NCBI GenBank assembly: GCA_964613615.1
Contig: CAZTIB010000129.1
Location: forward strand, 3,250 to 67,249
Origin: J054 sp964613615
GTDB lineage: Bacteria > Pseudomonadota > Gammaproteobacteria > Steroidobacterales > GCA-2729495
Direction: 5' to 3'
DNA length: 64,000 bases
Shown: positions 42,795-50,610 of the stretch, piece by piece
How the letters are laid out: each line of letters opens with the position of its first letter
How positions within the stretch are numbered: the stretch's first letter is position 1
Made by a program: the position numbers and the translations under genes
Notes under the pieces: generated by a model
What the model was told of the DNA's origin: nothing
Databases searched by the model: none
What the model saw: only the letters and a program-made list of their open reading frames with translations

Positions 42795-44216
42795 GTGACA
42801 GTTTCCAGACGAGATTTCCTGGCGGGCTCCGCCGGTGGTGCCGCGACTTTCGCCATGGCCGGCTGCGGCCGTGAACCCGCAACCGACGTAATCGTGATCG
42901 GGGCCGGCCTCGCCGGCCTGCATGCTGCCCGGCTGCTGGAGAAACAGGGCGCGCGGGTGACGGTGCTGGAAGCCAGCAACCGGGTGGGCGGACGCGTGGA
43001 AACCCTGTTCGACGCAGAAGGCACCCCGGAAATGGGCGCGGCCGACGTGGGCACCGTCTATACCCGGATTCTCGCCACCGTCGAAGAGCTGGGCCTGCAG
43101 ATCAAACCCTGGCCCGGCGGCATGCCGAGCTACTGGTTCCATTTCCAGGGCCAGGGCTTCACCGCCGACCAGTGGCCAGAGCTGGCCATCAATCCCTTCG
43201 AGGGCAAGCTGCGTAAAGTGAACCCGAGCGGGATAGCCCAGGCGTTCATGCCCCGGCCCAATCCGCTGCCGGACCTGGGTGCCTGGCTCCAGGCAGAGTT
43301 CGGCGAGTACGACGTACCCTACGGCCAATTCCTGGCCGAAAAGGGTGCTAACGAAGACGCGCTGAAATACGCGCTGATTGGCCAGCAGTACGACAACCTC
43401 GACGAGCTGTCGACGCTGTGGATGCTGCGTGCCGGACGCTTCACGCTGACCTCAATGGAAACCGCGTTCGCCGAGGGCAAACCGATCCGCTATCTGGTCG
43501 ACGGCGGCATGGGCCGCCTGACCAACGCGATGGCCGCATCGCTGGCCGGCGACGTGCGACTGAACCACCGTGTGACAGCCATCGAACAGGGCCCGAGCGG
43601 GGTCAAGATCAGCTGCGACAATGGCGAGCAGTTGCGTGCGAGCATCGTTGTCTGCACCGCGCCTTTCACTATTGTGCGCAACATCGGGATCACCCCCGCG
43701 CTGCCGCCCTTGATGGCCGAGGCTATCCAGCAGATTCCGTACGGCCAGGCCACCAGCGTGATCATGAACATCAGCGGCCGCTACTGGGAAGAAGACGGTT
43801 TGCCCGCCAACATGTGGACGGACCTGCCGATCGAGCGCGCATTCATCAACCCGTCTACCACCGGCGACGGCGAGCACCTGTGGGTGTTCACCACCGGCGC
43901 GGGTGACCTGGCCCGCCGCGGCCTGACGGATGACGAAATGGGCGAGTTTGTGATCAGCGAACTGAACCGGGTAAGACCCAGTACCGTTGGCCGGCTGGAG
44001 ACCGTGGGCGTGCGCTCCTGGACCCGCGACCCGACCACGCTCGGGACCTACGCCGCGCGCGCCCCCGGGCAGATCACGCGTTACGGCCGGCTGTTTTCCG
44101 AACCCGCCGGGCGCCTGTACTTCGCCGGCGAGCACACCGCGGAACTCAACCTCGGTATCGAAGGTGCAATGGAATCCGGCGAGAGCGCCGCGCGTACCGC
44201 CGTCGGGCAAATCTAA
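42795..44216 (+). CDS. Tat-exported flavin amine oxidase / protoporphyrinogen oxidase-like lipoprotein
   Basis: A 473-residue FAD enzyme. The N-terminus SRRDFLAGSAGGAATFAMAG followed by C24 is a twin-arginine signal with a lipobox. The FAD site is VIVIGAGLAGLHAARLLEKQ with EASNRVGGRVET; the C-terminal FAD loop is RLYFAGEHTAELNLGIEGAM. This superfamily includes monoamine oxidases, phytoene desaturases and protoporphyrinogen oxidase. The substrate cannot be fixed, but its neighbours (HemF-like, HemD-like, TonB receptor) favour a tetrapyrrole. GTG start with GGGAG upstream. Confidence 0.82.
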   Translation: MTVSRRDFLAGSAGGAATFAMAGCGREPATDVIVIGAGLAGLHAARLLEKQGARVTVLEASNRVGGRVETLFDAEGTPEMGAADVGTVYTRILATVEELGLQIKPWPGGMPSYWFHFQGQGFTADQWPELAINPFEGKLRKVNPSGIAQAFMPRPNPLPDLGAWLQAEFGEYDVPYGQFLAEKGANEDALKYALIGQQYDNLDELSTLWMLRAGRFTLTSMETAFAEGKPIRYLVDGGMGRLTNAMAASLAGDVRLNHRVTAIEQGPSGVKISCDNGEQLRASIVVCTAPFTIVRNIGITPALPPLMAEAIQQIPYGQATSVIMNISGRYWEEDGLPANMWTDLPIERAFINPSTTGDGEHLWVFTTGAGDLARRGLTDDEMGEFVISELNRVRPSTVGRLETVGVRSWTRDPTTLGTYAARAPGQITRYGRLFSEPAGRLYFAGEHTAELNLGIEGAMESGESAARTAVGQI

Positions 44217-44265
44217 CCAATCATCCGCCTGCCAAATGACCGGACCCAGGCGTTGGCCGGGCTCT

Positions 44266-44293
44266 GGGGACATTCTGTCCGCAGAATGTCCCC
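44266..44293. repeat. GGGGACATTC-family palindrome, 28 bases
   Basis: GGGGACATTCTG TCCG CAGAATGTCCCC, a perfect 12-bp inverted repeat with a four-base loop. It lies between two convergent genes (stop at 44216 and stop at 44309) and may terminate both. Confidence 0.85.
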
Positions 44294-44308
44294 GCAGTCT
44301 GGCGGCGC

Positions 44309-44794
44309 TTAGCCGTCGGCTGCGGCCGCGGCCGCCAGGAAGCTCGCGATTGCGGCCACATCCGCATCGCTCACGCTGTCCGGTAGCGGCAGGTGGGCAA
44401 TCTCGCCCGTGCGCATCGACTGCATCGCCGCCTCGAGTTCAGCGATGTCGAAGCCGGCAAAGTTCTCTATCGAGTGACAGCTCAGGCAGGGCTGCGCTTT
44501 CTGTTCGCCGTTCCGGGCCGCGACCTGTTCGACAGCGGCCTCTTCGGCCACCGCCCCGGCAATTTCCGCCGCGGCCTCCGCCATCTGTTCCGTGCCCGCG
44601 GCAGCCTCGGCCGCCAGCTCCGCTTCTGGGGCAGGCGCCGCGGGTGATTCGGTGGTTTCGGCAAGGGGCTGGGGCGCCATCGCGGGGGCCGCGCGCTGCT
44701 CGCCCGTCACCGTGTTACCACCATTCTCCCCGCAGGCCACGAGCGCACCGGCGAGCAGCAAACCACCGAGCAGCCGGAATAGAGCCTTGTTCAT
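44309..44794 (-). CDS. Cytochrome c lipoprotein with Ala/Glu-rich linker
   Basis: A 161-residue lipoprotein. Lipobox ALVAC (C21), a long Ala/Glu/Pro-rich linker (about residues 30-98) and a small class I cytochrome c domain with the heme motif CLSCH (C103, C106, H107) and the usual C-terminal SDADVAAIASFL helix. It probably carries electrons in the periplasm for the neighbouring exported oxidase or HemD-like protein. Three ATGs stand in tandem; the last (44794) has AGGGG at the best spacing. It is read with the HemD-like gene, 50 bases downstream of it. Confidence 0.82.
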   Translation of the reverse strand: MNKALFRLLGGLLLAGALVACGENGGNTVTGEQRAAPAMAPQPLAETTESPAAPAPEAELAAEAAAGTEQMAEAAAEIAGAVAEEAAVEQVAARNGEQKAQPCLSCHSIENFAGFDIAELEAAMQSMRTGEIAHLPLPDSVSDADVAAIASFLAAAAAADG

Positions 44795-44844
44795 CATCAT
44801 CCCCTGGATATCTCTGGCTTGTGTACCGCGCTCCCGCAACGCGG

Positions 44845-45771
44845 TCAACGGCTACGGTAATAGTTTTCCATTGCGGCGACAAAACCCTCGAAGCGCGAGT
44901 AGTCCTCAGCCACCACGTCCACGCGCAGATTCCTCAGCTCCGCGCCGGCAGACGTAATCGGCCCGAAGCAGGCGAGCACCGTTTTCTCGTTCAGCGCGGT
45001 GCGGTCGTCGCCCAGGTGCAGCAGCAGGCTCTCGATTTCGCCGCGGCTGGTAAAGGCGATCATGTCGATGTCGCCGGCCAGGAGGAGCTTTGTCCCGAGT
45101 TCGAGATCCGCGGTCTCCCGGGCGGTCACGTAAGCCGGCACGCGCTTCGTTTGCAGGCCGATGGCTTCAAGGTTCTCGATGAACTCCGGCACCACGCGTG
45201 GCTCTTCCATGCCGATCACGTCGGGCGCCGGCACCAGCACGGTACCGCTGCCGACGCCACGGCGCTCGAACTCCTTCACCATGCCGATCGGGCTCGGTGT
45301 CGGCGGCACCAAAACTGGCGTGATCCCGGCCTGCTTGAGCAGGCCTGCATCGTTGCCAATCGCGGCGGCCTTCAGGCCGGCCACGTCGCCGGGCGCCAGG
45401 CCCAGCGCTGCCATTCGATTCAGGTAAGCATCGATGCCGTTGCGGCTGGTGAAGGCAATCCAGTCGTACTTGTCGCGCTCGCGCAATACTTCGTCGAACA
45501 CGCGGTAATCCGCCATCGGCTCGATGTAGATGGTCGGCATCCAGACCGGCCGCGCACCGTGCTCGATCAGCAGCCGGCCGAGCTTGCCCGCGTAGTTGCG
45601 CGGCGTGGTGTAGAGCACGGTCTTGCCGTACAGGGGCAGGTCGGTGCGGTAAATGAGAGAGGATTCGCGCTCAGGGCGCGCCTCTGCGTGCTCAGCGGCC
45701 AGGGACGGGCCCGCGCACACTGCAACAAGCAGCGGCGGCATCAGCAGGCAAAGGGCGAGCAAGCGACGCAT
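44845..45771 (-). CDS. Exported uroporphyrinogen-III synthase-like (HemD) protein
   Basis: A 308-residue protein with a clear Sec signal (LLALCLLMPPLLVAVCAGPS then LAAEHA) and a HemD fold. HemD segments are LYGKTVLYTTPRNYAGKLGR, YDWIAFTSRNGIDAYL, and, near the end, CFGPITSAGAELRNLRVDVV with AEDYSRFEGFVAAM. HemD closes hydroxymethylbilane to uroporphyrinogen III in the cytoplasm; a secreted copy is very unusual. It may act on an imported linear tetrapyrrole, or the fold may serve as a binding protein. The gene lies between a cytochrome c lipoprotein and a TonB receptor, all on the same strand. Confidence 0.8.
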   Translation of the reverse strand: MRRLLALCLLMPPLLVAVCAGPSLAAEHAEARPERESSLIYRTDLPLYGKTVLYTTPRNYAGKLGRLLIEHGARPVWMPTIYIEPMADYRVFDEVLRERDKYDWIAFTSRNGIDAYLNRMAALGLAPGDVAGLKAAAIGNDAGLLKQAGITPVLVPPTPSPIGMVKEFERRGVGSGTVLVPAPDVIGMEEPRVVPEFIENLEAIGLQTKRVPAYVTARETADLELGTKLLLAGDIDMIAFTSRGEIESLLLHLGDDRTALNEKTVLACFGPITSAGAELRNLRVDVVAEDYSRFEGFVAAMENYYRSR

Positions 45772-45817
45772 CAGCAGTCCTCAACCGAGTCCCAGGGGCG
45801 ACCATGCTGAACGAAAA

Positions 45818-45841
45818 CGGCCGGGGCAGATGCCCCGGCCG
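45818..45841 (-). terminator. Terminator-like hairpin after the TonB receptor gene
   Basis: CGGCCGGGGC AGAT GCCCCGGCCG is a perfect 10-bp stem; on the minus strand it is followed by TTTTCG. It lies 24 bases past the receptor stop codon and 46 bases before the HemD-like start. Confidence 0.75.
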
Positions 45842-45865
45842 CATTGTGCCAAGAATCGGCCGCGC

Positions 45866-48349
45866 CTACAGGTTGCCGCCAAACTTGTAGGTCACCGTCG
45901 CGCCAAACTGGCGTTGGCGGGGCAGTGTCAGGCCAAAGCCACGCGGAAATGTCGACGGACTCGAGTTCGTGCAAGTGGCAGCCGGATTCGTATCGAGGCA
46001 CCCGGGTAACCGGCCGCGACTACTGTCAACGTAGCGGATGATATCCACGGCATTCTGGTCGTTGGTCAGGTTCTTGCCCCACAGGGTCAGGGCCCACGGG
46101 CCCCAGGTGCCGCCAACCTGCGCCCGCAGCTCGCTGCGCTCGCCGGTCTCGATCAAATTGTGCACCTGCGCGTACTTGGAGTCTTCCCAGGCATAATCAG
46201 CCGACACGAACCAGCTGCCCTCGCTGCCCCACGGGCGCTCGTAGCGGCTCGTAAACGAGAACATGTGCTCCGGTACGCGCGGGCTCTGGTTACCCGATAC
46301 GTCGCCGAGCAACTGGTTCTCGGCCGGGCTGCCGTCACTGCCGAGCAGATCTGCCTGATCCTGGTTAATGTAATCCTTGATTTCCGAGTCGGCATAGGCG
46401 TAGTTGAAGCCCACAGTCAGGTAATCGCCGAAGAGCATCGAGCCCTCCATCTCCAAGCCCCACACCTCGGTTTCGCCGACGCTGTCGAGAAACGAGCTGG
46501 CGGTACCCGTATTGGGGTCCACCAGGTTCTGGGTCAGCTGCTGATCGTCGATGTCGAAGTAATAGCCGGCGATGTTGAACAACGCCCGGCCGTCGAACCA
46601 CAGGGACTTCAGCCCCAGTTCGTAGTTCCACGCTTCTTCTTCCTTCACGAAGCGCTTCGAGCTGTCCGGGTCACCACTCGGCAAGTTAGGAATGGAGCTG
46701 TTGATGTCCTGCGGCTTGGTGCCCTTGGACACGTTGACATAGGTGTTGATGTCGTCAGTCCAACTATAGGTCAGGGTGTAACGCGGCAGCCAGCTGGTTT
46801 CCTGGTCCTGAACGCGCAGTCGGGTCGAGTTATCGGACTGCACCCGGGTTAGGAGCTTGACTTCATCCGTGTTATAGCGGAGTTCGACCGTGCCGGTCAG
46901 ATTTTCCAGCATGTCCCATTCCAGGCTGCCGAATACCGCTTTGTTCTCGACCCGCTGGCGGTCCAGGCCGGCACCAAACTGATCGGCGCGGACGACGGCA
47001 CCCGTCGTGTCGTCCGGGAATGCCCGCTCGTCGCTGTTTTCCTTGGTTTCGCCCCGGTAATAGTACAAACCGGCGGACCACCGCAGAGATTGATCTGCCG
47101 ACGAACGCAGCCGGAATTCCTGCGACAGATCTTCCTGGGAATCGTCGTCGATCTGGTTGAAGGTACCGCGCAGGAAACCTGGATTCGGCGCGGGGAAAGC
47201 CTCATAGCCACCGTAGGTGGAATCCAGACCCTGCTTGATCTCGTCGTCCACGTAACCGGTCAGGCTTGAGAAGGTCGTCCCGTCCAGGATCCACCAGCCC
47301 AGGTCGTAGTCCACGGTCAACGCGAACAGCTTGCGGTCAATCTCAATGCCGGAGATGCCTGCCTGGTCCAGGATATCTGTGTTCAGCTGCACGGGGCCGT
47401 ACTTTACAGCGTCACCGTCATAGTATTCACGAGCCCGCGGTGCGTCGAAGACTCGCTCACAGCAGTTATTGAGCTTAACCTGCACGGCAGGATCCTGCGA
47501 CGGATCATTGTTACGAGCCTGAACGAAGCGGGTTTGCAGATAGATCGGAAAATGGTCGTCGTCCGTCTCCTGGTAGCCCAGTTTGGCGGTCACACTCAAG
47601 CGGTCGGTTGGATTCCAGAACAGTTTACCCGTGATGCTCTTGGTTTCTTCGCCGCCGATGTCGTCGCCGAGTTCGCTGCCCAGGGTATTTGCCGTATCGC
47701 CGATCTTGCGATTCGTATAATCGCCATCGTGGGTGTCGTAACCGACACCCGCGTAGAAGCCAAAGTTGTCGCCCAGCGGACCGCTGATCCAGCTCGACAC
47801 GCGATATTCGTCATTCTCACCCGCCATTGCGGTCACGTCGCCTTCAAAGACGTCCGACGGGCCACGGGTGATGTAGTTGATCGCGCCAGCGTAGGTGCCG
47901 CGACCAAACTGGGCGGACTGGGGCCCGCGCAATATCTCTACCCGTTCCAGGTTGAACAGCTCCGTTGACTGCGTGGTGCCGCCAACGTAGACCCCGTCGA
48001 CAAAGGTCGCTACCGCTGACGCGTTGGCCGCGCCATTGACGATCGTCGTCACACCGCGCATCGACGCCCGGTCAGAGCCAGGTTGCCGACCGAATGCCGA
48101 GTTGAAGGCCAGGCCCGGGGTAAACAGTGCCATCTCGTCGGTCGTCTGAACGTTCAGGCGCTGCAGACCTTCCGAGCTAAACGCGCTAATGGAAATCGGC
48201 ACGTCCTGGGGGTTCTCCTCGACTTTGCGCGCGGTGACGACAAGTTCTTCGTCGAACACCGTTTGCGCTTGGCTAAGGCCGGCGAAGGCCACGGCCGTAA
48301 GGCCGATAACGGCGCCGATAATCGTCTGCGAACGGCAGCTGGTCTGCAT
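45866..48349 (-). CDS. TonB-dependent outer-membrane receptor
   Basis: An 827-residue receptor. A signal peptide (IGLTAVAFAGLSQAQT) is followed by a TonB-box-like EELVVTARK at about 34-42, the plug domain (TPGLAFNSAFGRQPGSDRAS, LERVEILRGPQSAQFGRGTY) and a 22-strand-type barrel ending in RQFGATVTYKFGGNL. No N-terminal signalling extension is seen. It is of the type common in marine and polyaromatic-degrading proteobacteria, which import large or poorly soluble substrates. The ligand is unknown; the neighbouring HemD-, HemF- and oxidase-like genes favour a tetrapyrrole. The frame is open further upstream, but ATG 48349 with GGGGAA upstream starts the signal. It is divergent from the MarR gene. 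Confidence 0.92.
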   Translation of the reverse strand: MQTSCRSQTIIGAVIGLTAVAFAGLSQAQTVFDEELVVTARKVEENPQDVPISISAFSSEGLQRLNVQTTDEMALFTPGLAFNSAFGRQPGSDRASMRGVTTIVNGAANASAVATFVDGVYVGGTTQSTELFNLERVEILRGPQSAQFGRGTYAGAINYITRGPSDVFEGDVTAMAGENDEYRVSSWISGPLGDNFGFYAGVGYDTHDGDYTNRKIGDTANTLGSELGDDIGGEETKSITGKLFWNPTDRLSVTAKLGYQETDDDHFPIYLQTRFVQARNNDPSQDPAVQVKLNNCCERVFDAPRAREYYDGDAVKYGPVQLNTDILDQAGISGIEIDRKLFALTVDYDLGWWILDGTTFSSLTGYVDDEIKQGLDSTYGGYEAFPAPNPGFLRGTFNQIDDDSQEDLSQEFRLRSSADQSLRWSAGLYYYRGETKENSDERAFPDDTTGAVVRADQFGAGLDRQRVENKAVFGSLEWDMLENLTGTVELRYNTDEVKLLTRVQSDNSTRLRVQDQETSWLPRYTLTYSWTDDINTYVNVSKGTKPQDINSSIPNLPSGDPDSSKRFVKEEEAWNYELGLKSLWFDGRALFNIAGYYFDIDDQQLTQNLVDPNTGTASSFLDSVGETEVWGLEMEGSMLFGDYLTVGFNYAYADSEIKDYINQDQADLLGSDGSPAENQLLGDVSGNQSPRVPEHMFSFTSRYERPWGSEGSWFVSADYAWEDSKYAQVHNLIETGERSELRAQVGGTWGPWALTLWGKNLTNDQNAVDIIRYVDSSRGRLPGCLDTNPAATCTNSSPSTFPRGFGLTLPRQRQFGATVTYKFGGNL

Positions 48350-48443
48350 GTCTGTTCCCCTTGCTGGCTCAGCAATCGCGTGTTTCCGTCGTTTTTCTAT
48401 CCGGCCCCCCGGCCGGACGGTCACGCTGTAGGCCTGAAAGTAG

Positions 48444-48471
48444 GCCAATTGACAGGAACCTGTCAATTGGC
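48444..48471. promoter_or_regulatory. Palindromic operator carrying both divergent -35 boxes
   Basis: A perfect 13-bp inverted repeat (GCCAATTGACAGG / CCTGTCAATTGGC) with centre AA. Each arm contains TTGACA in opposite orientations. On the plus strand TTTTAT follows at an 18-base spacing; on the minus strand a weaker TACTTT is found. It sits between the TonB receptor (-) and the MarR gene (+), so the MarR protein is the likely binder, repressing both. Confidence 0.75.
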
Positions 48472-48540
48472 GTTTTATGTGTCGGCCACGCGACATCGGC
48501 CGCGGGGCCCTTAACCCTGCAAGTAATGGGGGTTCACAGC

Positions 48541-49050
48541 ATGACAACAACAAGCAACACCGGGGATTTGCCGGGCACGCCGCAACGCAGTAGGGCGACG
48601 GAGCAAGATCAGCTGGTCCAGGCCTTTCAGCGGCTGGTGGGCGAGGTATTCCGGCTGAACGGTGAGCTGCTGTCTACAGGCGAACGGCTCGGCAAGGATC
48701 TCGGCATGTCACCGGCGCGCTGGCAAACGCTGGCCACGATCCGCCGTGAACAGATGACGGTGGCAGAGATCGCCCGGCGCCTGGGTCTCACCCGCCAGAG
48801 CGTGCAGCGCACCGTAAACCTGCTGCGGCGAGAAGGACTGGTAAAAACCGCGCCGAACCCGGGCCACCGACGATCTCACCTGGTTGGGCTCACGCGCGAC
48901 GGTGAACGGGTCTGGGCACAGCTGCGCGAGCGCCAGGTACCCCTGACCGGGATGTTTACCGACGGGCTCGGCATCACGGCGCAGGATCTCGACCGGCTCG
49001 CCGGGCAACTGCGCACCATTCGCAAAGCGGCCGAAGGCGTTGGCCACTGA
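48541..49050 (+). CDS. MarR-family transcriptional regulator
   Basis: A 169-residue winged-helix regulator. The helix-turn-helix is MTVAEIARRLGLTRQSVQRT, followed by the wing (LVKTAPNPGHRRSHLVGLT) and flanking dimerisation helices (QLVQAFQRLVGEVFRLNGEL). MarR proteins are dimers that release DNA on binding a small, often aromatic ligand. The palindrome at 48444-48471 in its own promoter region is the likely operator. It should control itself and the divergent TonB receptor. Confidence 0.9.
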   Translation: MTTTSNTGDLPGTPQRSRATEQDQLVQAFQRLVGEVFRLNGELLSTGERLGKDLGMSPARWQTLATIRREQMTVAEIARRLGLTRQSVQRTVNLLRREGLVKTAPNPGHRRSHLVGLTRDGERVWAQLRERQVPLTGMFTDGLGITAQDLDRLAGQLRTIRKAAEGVGH

Positions 49051-49058
49051 GGGCGAGC

Positions 49059-49388
49059 TCACTTCGACGCGCGTTCCCCCGCCTGGCGTTGCGCGGCGTC
49101 GATCTCCGCTTCCAGATCGGCAAAGATCCTTCGCACGTAGGTCTCGCGCCACTCCCGACGCTCAGCGTCGACGGCTTCGCCAGGCGCGAAGGCTTCGATA
49201 TCGGCGCTGGTCAGCGAGCCCTTCTCTGCCAGCAAGCGCTCGACCGTATCGAGGCGTTCACGCACTACCGCCAGTTCCGCCGCCAGGTTCATCACCACGC
49301 GCACCAGGCGTTCGGCGACGGGTTCGTCGGGACTGAAGGCGGGACGCGGCTCGCGGCTCGGGCGCTCGAAGTTGTCGCTGGCAGCCAT
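49059..49388 (-). CDS. Small coiled-coil protein of unknown function
   Basis: A 109-residue, highly charged protein with predicted helices (LVRVVMNLAAELAVVRERLD and VRRIFADLEAEIDAAQRQAG) that could form a coiled coil. No membrane segment or known motif. Its start overlaps the stop of the methyltransferase gene by one base, so the two are coupled and probably work together. It converges on the MarR gene with eight bases between the stops. Confidence 0.7.
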   Translation of the reverse strand: MAASDNFERPSREPRPAFSPDEPVAERLVRVVMNLAAELAVVRERLDTVERLLAEKGSLTSADIEAFAPGEAVDAERREWRETYVRRIFADLEAEIDAAQRQAGERASK

Positions 49389-50512
49389 CAGCCGGTCTTG
49401 CGCGCGGTGGCGACGTACCAGCGCATGCTCTTGTCACTTTGCTCGACGAAGCCCACATACACGTCTTCGTCCGCAAAGCCGGCATCCAGCAACATGGCCT
49501 GCGGATCATTGTTCGCATAGACGAGCCAGAAAGGCTCGCAGTTGTAGTCGTGGTCCCAGCCGTAATCGAACTGCATGTAATCGTCGAGCTGGTCGAAGCG
49601 CAACGGCACGTCCTGGTGCACGCAAACTCCGCCGGGCTTCAGCAGGCGGTAGCTCTCGCGCATCATGCCGGCCGCGTCTGCGTCCGACATCTCGTGCATT
49701 GCGTTGTGTGACACCACCAGGTCGAAGGCTGCATCCGGGAACTTCGTCTCCGCCACGTGCTGCTGGTGAAAGTGCACGGGCAGACCCAGGGCCTCGGCCC
49801 GGGCATGCGCGTAGCGCAACAAGCCCGGTGTCACGTCGATGGCGTGCACCTCTGCATCGGGAAAGGCCTGCGCATACGGCGTGGATGAAGACCCGGCCGA
49901 ACAGGCCATGTCGAGAATCCGGGTGGGCCTGAAGCCGGGATACTGGGCCTCGAGCATGCCGATGATGATCTCGCCTTTGCTCTGCTTCGTCCCGATGCCC
50001 TGCGCCTGCGAATACGCCGCGCCGCCCAGCTCGTAGAATGCGCCGGCGAGGAAATCATCGTCGCCCCGGTCCAGCACGTAGCCGCCGGGCTGCAGGTGAA
50101 TTTCCGAATGCTGCACTTCGACCGGCACGCGGCAATCGGGGTCCAGTTCCAGCGAACCGCGCTTGTCGGGCCGGTCAGTGAGCTTGTGAAAGGCCTGCTT
50201 CATGCGCGGCTCTTCGCGCAGCAGCGTGTCCTGCACCGCGTCCCACATCTGCTCCTGCGTTGCCCGATTCATCGTGCTCCACAACTGCCAGTGCGGGTTC
50301 GGGCGCATGGCCGCACCGATCTCAGCGGGACCGTCCGGTGCATGGCCGTGCGTGGCCTCGAATTGGGGCGCCGCCTCCAGCGCGTAGAAGGCCCGGTTGC
50401 CGGCCCGCAACCGCCGACCCACGTGCAGCTTCATCGCGCCGATAATGCCCAGGCGCGCGCGCTCGTCGTGACTGGCCTGGCCCAGCATTTCGTGATCAGG
50501 ATTTCGTGACAT
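49388..50512 (-). CDS. SAM-dependent class I methyltransferase
   Basis: A 374-residue protein. The C-terminal half is a class I methyltransferase: motif I ILDMACSAGSSSTPYAQAFP, motif II VHAIDVTPGLLRYAHARAEA, motif III-IV FDLVVSHNAMHEM and the later RESYRLLKPGGVCVHQDVP. The first 170 residues are a separate helical region (YALEAAPQFEATHGHAPDG) of unknown role. Such N-extended enzymes methylate oxygen or carbon of secondary metabolites. Substrate unknown. Start at ATG 50512; GGAG lies about 12 bases upstream. The coiled-coil gene overlaps its stop. Confidence 0.85.
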   Translation of the reverse strand: MSRNPDHEMLGQASHDERARLGIIGAMKLHVGRRLRAGNRAFYALEAAPQFEATHGHAPDGPAEIGAAMRPNPHWQLWSTMNRATQEQMWDAVQDTLLREEPRMKQAFHKLTDRPDKRGSLELDPDCRVPVEVQHSEIHLQPGGYVLDRGDDDFLAGAFYELGGAAYSQAQGIGTKQSKGEIIIGMLEAQYPGFRPTRILDMACSAGSSSTPYAQAFPDAEVHAIDVTPGLLRYAHARAEALGLPVHFHQQHVAETKFPDAAFDLVVSHNAMHEMSDADAAGMMRESYRLLKPGGVCVHQDVPLRFDQLDDYMQFDYGWDHDYNCEPFWLVYANNDPQAMLLDAGFADEDVYVGFVEQSDKSMRWYVATARKTG

Positions 50513-50610
50513 AGGATGCAACTCCGTTTCCCGCGGCCACAACCAGAACGAATCCAGTCAACCTCCGATCCGCTCCTGAATGGTGCCGGCCACAGGTTAA
50601 CTTGCCCACC

